Origin: Tigriopus japonicus
Taxonomy: Eukaryota > Arthropoda > Copepoda > Harpacticoida > Harpacticidae
Reading direction: 5' to 3'
Assembly (NCBI GenBank): GCA_010645155.1
Contig: JAAGOF010000231.1
Span: 110,129-174,128 of the forward strand
Length of the DNA: 64,000 nt
Position numbers and translations under genes: made by a program. The notes beneath the pieces were generated by a model, which was not told the origin of the DNA, did no database searches, and saw only the letters and a program-made list of their open reading frames with translations. This document shows positions 57,311 through 64,000 of the stretch, in pieces; position 1 is the stretch's first letter, and each line of letters opens with the position of its first letter.

Positions 57311-58543
57311 TCAAACATAAGTCTCTCTTGTAAAAGAATGGTTTAACAGCGAAGAATTGTTGTAACGATGATTAATCCGCTTCCAATTATCACGAGAAAA
57401 AGGAGAGCAAGTTTCTCCTAAAGATTTAGATGCACATTCTTTGGATTTTGAGGCAAACTCTTCTTGTTTGGGTTCGTCAAATTTAAAGTTAAGCGGTCCT
57501 GTTCTTGAGCGTCTATAAATCAAGCTATTCTTATCAAATACTTCCTTGTTTTCAAAACCGCTTCTTATCGCCTCTTTGAAGTTAACAGGCCCTAGATTCG
57601 AAATTTGGTCTGTACAGTCCAACAGATCTAATTGACTAACAGGTCTGAAGAATGAGTGTGTTGGGGTTTCAGCAAGGGATGGTCGTCTTTCAAGGAACGA
57701 ATGACTTGATCTTCTTTGGGCCACACGCTTAATATTTTGAAGGCTTTCGACGCTTGATGAATCAGAAAACAGAACACCATTGTTTAAACTAACCTCACTA
57801 ACTTCTTTCACTTTGACTTTAACCCGAATATCTTTAGCCTTATTTGCGTCTTGGGGCTGCTTAACATCCTTGTCAATTGACGAACACACTACCGTATCGG
57901 TATGCTCTAAACTTGTAGAAGACTCTTGCTTGCGTGAGGCCGCTGCCCTTGATCGAACTCGAGTGTAGTAGGAGTAAGTACTGGAAGTGTCAATAACGCA
58001 CCGTGGGGCAAAATTTGGTTGTGGGGGACGAATATTTTCGGCTGATTCGTTATCATTGACCGTTGAGTTTCTTAAATCCCTCGACGAGTCACTGTGTGAA
58101 CGTCGAACTTCATGGTGCTTTATTGCATTTTTCTCTAGCGCTTCGTCGCAGTCTTGAACGGATTTTTCTTTCAAAGGCAAATCTTGTTTTTCCTTCCTTT
58201 CATCTGTTTTTTCTTGCTCTTTTGGTTGTGAAAACGAGCGTGCCCTTTTCACATTTGCTCCCGACATGAATTGCTTAAAATGTTTGGTGTAATCACACTT
58301 TTCTTTGGTTTCGTCCGAATTTTCTGATTTGCGCAGTGAAACTGGCCTCAAATTATCTTTTAATATTCTTGTCGGTGTGTTTCCTTTTAAAACCCCGTTA
58401 ACATTGGAACCAACTCGATCTACACTCTGATCTAAATTGGGTTGGGGTTTTGTACGATCTCGTGGTTGAGAGCGGCAACGATGTTCATGGTAGAAGTTCT
58501 GAATGTGACTTTGAAAATTAACTTCACTCTTCATAGAATTTTC
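57311..58543 (-). CDS. DUSP23-like gene, terminal exon (tail)
   Basis: 1233 nt including TGA, from acceptor TTTGTTTCAG. Encodes 410 residues without a recognised fold. Several RSxS-type basic/serine clusters suggest phosphorylation sites (inference). Confidence 0.85.
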   Translation of the reverse strand, partial: ENSMKSEVNFQSHIQNFYHEHRCRSQPRDRTKPQPNLDQSVDRVGSNVNGVLKGNTPTRILKDNLRPVSLRKSENSDETKEKCDYTKHFKQFMSGANVKRARSFSQPKEQEKTDERKEKQDLPLKEKSVQDCDEALEKNAIKHHEVRRSHSDSSRDLRNSTVNDNESAENIRPPQPNFAPRCVIDTSSTYSYYTRVRSRAAASRKQESSTSLEHTDTVVCSSIDKDVKQPQDANKAKDIRVKVKVKEVSEVSLNNGVLFSDSSSVESLQNIKRVAQRRSSHSFLERRPSLAETPTHSFFRPVSQLDLLDCTDQISNLGPVNFKEAIRSGFENKEVFDKNSLIYRRSRTGPLNFKFDEPKQEEFASKSKECASKSLGETCSPFSRDNWKRINHRYNNSSLLNHSFTRETYV

Positions 58544-59555
58544 CTGAAACAAAAAGTTCTCTTGTATACCAAAAATGAAAAAAAGAGACACAAAACAAGG
58601 CACTCTCACCTCTTCAGGCGTCATTTTTGGCATCGAACGGCAACGTCTCATTCGCAAAATTCGTTCTTTTCGGTTAAGTTTTTGATCTTGGGGATTCCAA
58701 GGTCCATAGAAAGTGGCAGTGTGAACTCCAAGAAGGTTTTCACAATTTATCCTGGATTCTTTTTCTCGGCGTCTTTCATCTAACCATTCTCGCTCTTTTT
58801 CGTCCAAGATTTCCAGGGAGTGTTTCCCATATTCTTGAAGAAGATTGTAAAACCTAACTACCGTGTCTTCTTGGGTCCTACGTTCAACTGAACCAGGCCT
58901 TTGCCTGCGCATGATTCTGATGGCATCCCAAGGCTTCAAATCGTGGTAATATATCAAATAACACGCACACATCACCCCAGTTCGTCCTCGACCTTCGGCG
59001 CAATGCACAGCTACGGCCTAAAATGCAAAAAGGAGTTGCAAGTTTAACAAATATCGATTGTTTTTGATGTGATTCTTTTGATCTGATTTGGGTTACCAAC
59101 CGTTTCTATTTTTGACGGCATTTTTTTCTTTTTTAATACCTCCTTTTCAATGCAATTTAAAGCAATATCCATGAATTCTTTTCACACACCTCTCCCTGTT
59201 TTCTTGCATCGTCCATTATGTTGATGAAACGTTGAATGTCGCTAATGGCTGGTCCTTTGAAATCCTCGACCGGAATTAGCGAATGTTGAAGTTCGGGAAA
59301 TGCGTAATATGGTGGAATTTTGTCTGCCGAGAGCGTAACCAATTGATCTATCCCTTGATCCAGAAGGAAACGGAGTTGGTCTCGTGATTTCGGCCAACCC
59401 ATGCCAGCTAGCTCGTCAGGAATAACCCAAGTGAAATTTATAGGAGCTTCTACCCTTCTCCATTCCTCTGGAATGTCTGCTTGTACAATTGGTTCGTCTA
59501 TGAAAGGAGTTACCTCTCGTTTCTCCCGTTTCTCCCGGAACCGATTTGGCGACAT
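57311..59555 (-). CDS. DUSP23-like dual-specificity phosphatase with long C-terminal tail, 668 aa
   Basis: The three coding exons (59555-59190, 59017-58610, 58543-57311) are all phase 0 with GT-AG introns. The catalytic domain covers about residues 36-190: INFTWVIPDELAGMGWPKS, the acid-loop Asp98 in IPVEDFKGPA, then the P-loop HCAEGRGRTG with Cys128 and Arg134, and RIMRRQRPGSVERRTQE. This order matches DUSP23/VHZ-type atypical phosphatases, which dephosphorylate Tyr/Ser/Thr residues. DUSP23 itself is about 150 residues. Here some 450 further residues follow, rich in Ser, Arg and Glu and apparently disordered (RMRRCRSMPKMTPEE, later SSSVESLQNIKRVAQRRSS). The tail may serve in targeting or regulation, which is inference. 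A 5'-UTR exon ends at 59617 (GAAG|GTAAGG), followed by a 57-nt intron ending at 59560. Confidence 0.9.
58610..59017 (-). CDS. DUSP23-like gene, coding exon 2 (active site)
   Basis: 408 nt from acceptor GCATTTTAG to donor GAAGAG|GTGAGA. Opens AVAVHCAEGRGRTGV, so the intron falls directly before the P-loop strand. Confidence 0.92.
59190..59555 (-). CDS. DUSP23-like gene, coding exon 1
   Basis: 366 nt from ATG 59555-59553 to donor GGAGAG|GTGTGT. Holds the N-terminal half of the phosphatase fold with the general-acid Asp98. Confidence 0.88.
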
Positions 59556-59723
59556 ATTTCTGTAAATATCATTATATGTTCTCTGTAAACATTTTACACA
59601 ATTGATCAAGCCTTACCTTCAAAACAACCTCAGTTAGCGGACACAATTGCATTCGAAACAAACTTCTAAGTTTTGTAACATGGAAAAGTCAAAAATAACT
59701 TTTTAAATCCAGTTGGCCATTTT

Positions 59724-59987
59724 CTAGTCCGCACTAGGAGTGTAGTAGGAATATTTGTCATTGTCTTGTGACCTCAGAAGTGTTCCTTCCTCAAGAATCT
59801 TCTCGAGTAGTTTAGGCTCAAACAAAATTTGTCTCATGACATGTGGTTTCGGCAAGAGTGAAAAATAACCAAGTTGTTTTTGTCCATGCAAGAAAATGTT
59901 GCAACTTTGGTCGTTATGAAATGTCGAATAAGATTCAATTAGATTTAATCTTGATGATTCAATTTCTTTTTTATAATTACATGTCAA
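59724..59987 (-). CDS. Unassigned open frame, possible terminal exon
   Basis: An 87-codon frame with no ATG at its start ends at TAG (59726-59724). The later part has coding-like composition (LPKPHVMRQILFEPKLLEKI, DKYSYYTPSAD) and could be the last exon of a minus-strand gene after an acceptor near 59955. No upstream exon, domain or polyadenylation signal was identified. It may be chance. Confidence 0.25.
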   Translation of the reverse strand: MTCNYKKEIESSRLNLIESYSTFHNDQSCNIFLHGQKQLGYFSLLPKPHVMRQILFEPKLLEKILEEGTLLRSQDNDKYSYYTPSAD

Positions 59988-60195
59988 TAGACAATTAAGT
60001 CATAAGAAGATCTTAACAAATATCTTTTGTTGTACTTAGTGTGTCGTTCAGCCGGCCGGGGAAGGCCAAGAACTCATGTCAGAACAAACGGGATATTTTT
60101 TTAAATCCAAGTCTGAGCCTTCTTTAAAAGCAGGGGAAAAGCAAATAGCTGTAACCCAGAACCTACTTAACTCTACATACACTCTGAACTTCACC

Positions 60196-60228
60196 TTCGG
60201 AGGCCGAGCCTCCGAAAAAAAGCTCGGC
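60196..60228. other. Two overlapping, mutually exclusive hairpins
   Basis: TTCGGAGGC (60196-60204) pairs perfectly with GCCTCCGAA (60208-60216) around a 3-nt loop. GCCGAGC (60203-60209) can instead pair with GCTCGGC (60222-60228). An A run lies between and a T-rich stretch follows. Function unknown. Confidence 0.6.
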
Positions 60229-61260
60229 TTTCTTTTATTTGAACTTGCCAAGAAATTGTTTCATGAAACGTGTGAAGTTGTGAACCTTTATTTATGAAAT
60301 ATCAATTGAACATGTTAAAAATTTGGAGAATGACAAAGCGGAATTTAGTAGTTGTACTAAATTTCATTTCGCATCTTCGATAAATCGATGCAATAAGCCT
60401 TTATAATTGGCAACTTGCCAATTTGATTGTGCATACAAACAAGAAGGAAACCAAACACGGTTATGTCTACGAAAGGGAAATATTTTTTGGTGGGCTCAAA
60501 TAAGCTTGATATTATCTAATGAAAATTTTATCTAACTTTTTGAGTTCATGAATGCCTTTTAGAAGGAATCTAGAATGTCTTGATGATGAATGACCTTCAA
60601 CATCAACCTTTTTTCGGTAAGATTACTTTGTTCATTGATTCAGACCATAGTTTTATCCAAAAACTGCTTCAAAATGTTCAAATCGAGTACACGGATTTGG
60701 AAACTTTCAATGTCGCATTTACCTAGAGAACTTAACTAGGCTCTTGAACTTTTTTGAGCCATGGCCCCAGTGGCGCTTCTAGAGAAAAAATCCTTGAACC
60801 TCATGTTTCATTCCTAGATAGCTATTCGTCTCTCTGAGGTTTCATAAAACACATGATAACAGTTTAAAGAGTAAAATTAAATAAATTCAAAATTCGCAAT
60901 GAAGCTTTCAAAATCACTTATATCCATTGCATACTAATGAAATTCATCCATCTCAAGACGCGAGAAATTTGGTTATTTTAATTTGGAAACACTGATCGGT
61001 TTGGTAGCAGCTGTTGGATGTTTGGCGAGGACTGCCAAAAAAAATTCTCATTGAAGGGGACTTCTTTTAATGAAGAAAAGGACACAAAAAAACCTGTGTC
61101 ATTCCTTTGTACTGTGACTGTTTTAGCATGAGCAAGCAACTTCGAACTTTATGGAAGAAGGTTTTGGTTTCAATGCTGTTGCCTTTCTCATCTTCTTTGC
61201 CCTTTAGACAAATTTATTTAAGACGCCTCATCGGTGGTTTCCCCGAAGGGTCTATGGTGA

Positions 61261-61325
61261 AAGGAAGAGGGAGGGGGGAGAGAGAGAGAGAAAGAGAGAG
61301 AGATAGAGAGATAAAGAGATAGACA
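61261..61325 (+). repeat. Purine (GA)n-rich microsatellite
   Basis: Imperfect GAGAGA/GATAGA tract about 230 bp upstream of the kinesin start codon. Confidence 0.9.
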
Positions 61326-61552
61326 ATCGAGCAGATAGATAATCGAGAAGGGAATGACGACAATAACCGAATATATCGATCAAATCTGTGAAAAACTCGC
61401 ACTCGAGTTACAGAACGGATAAGGTTCTCCTCCAAAATGTTGTGTTGGTGGAGCAATTGAGTGATATAAGGTCTTATCATTGTGAACGCCCTGAGGATTG
61501 CACTTAATCTGATGTCTGATAGTGAAACGTACACAAACTATTTAAATGAGTG

Positions 61553-61655
61553 ATGGCTTTTCATTCGTCAGCTTGGTCGGTGTTCAGTGATTCTGCACTG
61601 TTGTCTAATGAGAAGATCAAGGTAGCTGTCCGAGTCCGGCCATTCAATCACAGAG
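61553..61655 (+). CDS. First coding exon of a kinesin motor protein (kinesin-3-like)
   Basis: ATG at 61553 opens 34 codons plus one base to a splice donor (CAGAG|GTATGA). The end of the exon reads NEKIKVAVRVRPFNHR, the first beta strand of the kinesin motor domain. V-A-V-R-V-R-P-F-N is the form typical of kinesin-3 (KIF1/KIF13/KIF16-type) microtubule motors. A leading 18-residue stretch precedes it. An upstream ATG at 61546 is out of frame and soon stops. No second exon was recognised before 64000. The intron contains a pogo-like element and a gypsy LTR, so the gene continues off the right edge. Confidence 0.82.
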
Positions 61656-62289
61656 GTATGAATCATTTCAGTTAACAATTGCTTCACGATTAAGAAGAGA
61701 CTATGTTTCGGCTGGTTCGAGAAAAAGTGAGAGATTCTTGTTCTTGATATGACAAACATTGCTGGAAGTACCCCAATTTAGGATCAACTAGGATCAGTGT
61801 ATACTAAAAGAGTTGTTGCTTTTAAATAGTGGGATGGGCCTGGATCTGGGCTCCGGATCACACCGGTTCTGAGGTAGTGGGTCGGTTTGTCGGTATGGCC
61901 ATTATTCCTTGGTACACGAAGTGCCAAACTGTTATCCACCAATCTAATCCATGCCATCAATCTAACCCATAAACATCTAGAATTTCTGAACATCTAGAAT
62001 TTCTCCGGACGGTGTGCGGCAAATCAGCGGTGACCAAAATTAAGTGGACAAGCAAAAGAGAGAGAACGTGCTTTTGAAAGTAGAAAGTCTTAGTTTTTAA
62101 AGAATTGATAATAACACATCAACTTACAATGGTTTGGGATACACTTTTGGAACATTTAAATAGCAAAAGGCATCTTAAAGCAAAACACTAAAATTGAAAT
62201 GCTTATTCATGGTTTCAATAAATAGATAAAACACAAAAAAAGCAATTTTTCGCGATAAAAGCAACTTTTCCGCGCTGACCAAAATTTTA
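61656..62289. other. Kinesin intron 1 sequence, nothing further seen
   Basis: No exon or clear repeat could be supported. Confidence 0.4.
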
Positions 62290-63288
62290 GTACTTAAGAT
62301 TTCTCGATATAAGAAATTTTCCATTTTTCCTCAATCTCGATATAAGAAACATTCTCAAAGTTTTGGCCTACTTCTCTTGCTTAAATTGGTCACAGCATAA
62401 AACAAAATAGAAAAACGAAGCATTTCTAAAAGGATCGATGCAGTGCTACCATTTCTTGTGCTTTTGCCCAAATTTTGCGCTCTTTGGGGTCCCCTTTGCG
62501 CAGTTTTTGGGCTCTCGCGGCTTGCGCTTTTCAAGTTCAAGTCAAAAGAAAGAAAAATTATACTTTGAAGCCTAAAATCACTAAAAATTGTCCAAAATGC
62601 CACTCAACAAGGCCTATTTTGAAGACATTAAGTTTAGAAATATAATTTATCGACAATTTTACAAAATAATATAAACATTAACTAGTTTTACCAACAAATG
62701 TGCATTGCTTGAGAGTGAAACAAATTTCTGTGTCTACCAAAGCAAAACCTAGTGGAAAATAAGTTACCCAAGAAAGTCTCTCAAATTTGAGGTTATTTAA
62801 GATCAAAGTGAGAATAGAAGATATGCAGTTGAGATATTCCAAAAAAATAGCAAAAAACTTCATCAGTAAGATGTGGAAGGCTCAATTTTTTAAACCGTTG
62901 TGTGTCCCAGTTAAAGTTCGATAATTGACCAATCATGAAGTCAAAATTGTACTTTTTTCTTTCATTTCTTCTGTCAAACTGAGATTGAAACAAGTTCTTA
63001 AGCTTTGTAATGGAGATATCAATGCATGCACTTGTAGTATCAATTTGTGTTTTAATGACTATTTTTAAAAGCTAACTTATTTAGTCATTGTTAGATTTTT
63101 TGTAGTAAAAGTAAGCTTATAAGGTTATATAAAGGTGATGTAAACTCTCATCTAGTAGTTAACAGTAATTTTTTTTTTTTCGTTTCTTGAGCCAATTTTC
63201 TTGAGTCTCTGTTTAAGAAAAATCTCGATATAAGCAACATTTTGCCGCTAACGGAAAATTTCTTGAAACGAGATTCGATTCTACTAAC
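62290..63288 (-). mobile_element. pogo/Tigger-like DNA element, copy 2
   Basis: Minus-oriented shorter copy of 13240-15172. One end (about 63230-63288) and the other (about 62300-62355) both carry TCTCGATATAAGAAA-type sequence in inverted orientation, the latter twice. Internal match landmarks include TGGAATATCTCAACTGCA and CAAATTTGAGAGACTTTCTT. There is no transposase, so it is a non-autonomous deletion derivative. It lies in kinesin intron 1. Confidence 0.7.
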
Positions 63289-63713
63289 ATAGCAGTCTGA
63301 ACAAAAAAAAAGTCAAGCTGACTAGTCTCTCACTATGTCTCTTAGTTTATATCAAGAGTTGTTTTCCTGTTGAGTGTTCTTATATCCAACTATGACTAGT
63401 CTTTAATGAAATTCACAATGAGCTTGCAATGAGCAATGAGCAACCACTCAAATCATACCGTTCTGAAGAGGAGCAAAGAAGCATCCTTGACCAAAAATAT
63501 ATTATTTATATTGTATTTTTTAGAACAAGAATGTTGAACTTAAACTTGTTTCAACTGAAGAAGCTAATGGGATTCTTTAGTTTTGAATAGAAGGTTGCAG
63601 TAAGAATTTTCACCATGTTTGCAACAACAGCAATTCTCATGTTTGCGAAAGTTCTCACCAAATTAACAAGGTGATTGCAACCTTATTGCAGGATATTTAT
63701 GCATTATATTATA

Positions 63714-63871
63714 TGCTGTGGCGTGCTCGCTCATGAGCACTGCGTTGCTCACTACCCTTCCCCCATGCTATGTATATATAGTGCATGCTACATAGAATAT
63801 AGTCAGTATCGAAGTACATCTACTCTACTCACTCCACGTTGAGTGGCCTCGCGGCTACTCTTCGTGCTACA
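63714..63871 (+). repeat. 5' LTR of a gypsy-type retrotransposon
   Basis: Starts TGCTGTGGCGTGC and ends GTGCTACA. A TATATATA box at 63773-63780 is followed by a pyrimidine-rich region. It is defined by the primer-binding site that follows immediately. The partner LTR lies outside the window. Confidence 0.65.
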
Positions 63872-63886
63872 TGGTGGCAGCGGTGT
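63872..63886 (+). promoter_or_regulatory. Primer-binding site of the gypsy-type element
   Basis: TGGTGGCAGCGGTGT directly after the LTR. A leading TGG complements the universal tRNA 3' CCA. The element's internal part continues past 64000. I cannot name the tRNA. Confidence 0.6.
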
Positions 63887-64000
63887 TTCCGTGGTGGGAG
63901 TAGGGAAGCGAGGCATGCGAGGTTATCATGCAGTACCGAAACCCCACGGAGCACAAACCAGTGGCCGGATCGATTGTGTGCGGGTGGATTCCCGGATCGA

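Larger units (their letters stand above)
59990..61552. other. Intergenic: between divergent DUSP23-like and kinesin genes
   Basis: Presumably contains promoters for both. The part at 60050-60250 is GC-richer than its surroundings, with overlapping frames on both strands and overlapping hairpins (separate entry). No gene could be established. Confidence 0.4.

Noticed and set aside
60048..60297. Small protein genes on either strand
   Set aside because: The frames overlap on opposite strands across a hairpin region, with no conserved domain that I can verify. More likely a structured repeat or chance.
61214..61534. Minus-strand protein with a leucine/serine run
   Set aside because: The run is the GA microsatellite read in reverse, and the frame lies in the kinesin 5' region.

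Overview
This is a eukaryotic, most likely arthropod (perhaps crustacean) genomic window. It is AT-rich and dominated by decayed transposable elements, with a few host genes whose short exons are separated by GT-AG introns. Several introns are only 54-100 nt. Others are kilobases long because elements have landed in them. The element mix (Ty3/gypsy, BEL/Pao, a CR1/Jockey-like LINE, DD37D 'maT'-type mariners, hAT- and pogo-like MITEs, foldback-type elements) fits an arthropod. The species cannot be named from the sequence alone. No bacterial-style operons, CRISPR arrays, rRNA or tRNA genes were recognised.

Host genes. (1) Minus strand, 17.27-16.70 kb: 5' end of a proline/glycine-rich protein of unknown identity. 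(2) Minus strand, 29.07-24.79 kb: a complete eight-coding-exon gene for a 615-residue alpha-helical, spectrin-repeat-like protein. (3) Minus strand, 56.91-36.08 kb: a complete fifteen-coding-exon gene for a 1004-residue M13 (neprilysin/ECE-family) membrane metallopeptidase. All splice phases join and the total length is an exact multiple of three. (4) Minus strand, 59.62-57.29 kb: a 668-residue DUSP23-like phosphatase with a long tail, ending about 380 bp upstream of the M13 start codon. (5) Plus strand from 61.55 kb: the first coding exon of a kinesin motor gene that runs off the right edge.

Mobile layer. 0.7-4.4 kb is a degenerate gypsy element and 5.5-7.5 kb a degenerate LINE, whose 3' tail recurs at 31.9-32.1 kb. 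9.6-11.4 kb is a 1.75-kb inverted repeat. 13.2-15.2 and 62.3-63.3 kb are two copies of a pogo/Tigger-like element. 18.1-18.7 kb is a hAT MITE with a perfect 8-bp target duplication and a sister copy in the spectrin-like gene. 19.3-20.5 kb is gypsy integrase debris. 29.6-35.2 kb is a nested patchwork of one composite repeat family.

The M13 introns hold a rearranged gypsy plus mariner cluster (36.9-38.8 kb), a hAT MITE (39.7-40.3 kb), a whole BEL/Pao element (40.9-47.4 kb), a mariner with both termini (48.0-49.3 kb) and a gypsy relic (52.4-53.1 kb). The BEL/Pao element itself carries a foldback element built of 17-bp minisatellites and a second insertion in one LTR. The window ends inside a gypsy-type element whose 5' LTR and primer-binding site start at 63.7 kb.

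I found no convincing new multi-gene system. The most interesting signals are structural: the BEL insertion 20 nt from a catalytic-exon splice acceptor, the minisatellite-armed foldback element, the inverted mariner segment, and the unusual domain architectures of the phosphatase and the small spectrin-like protein.
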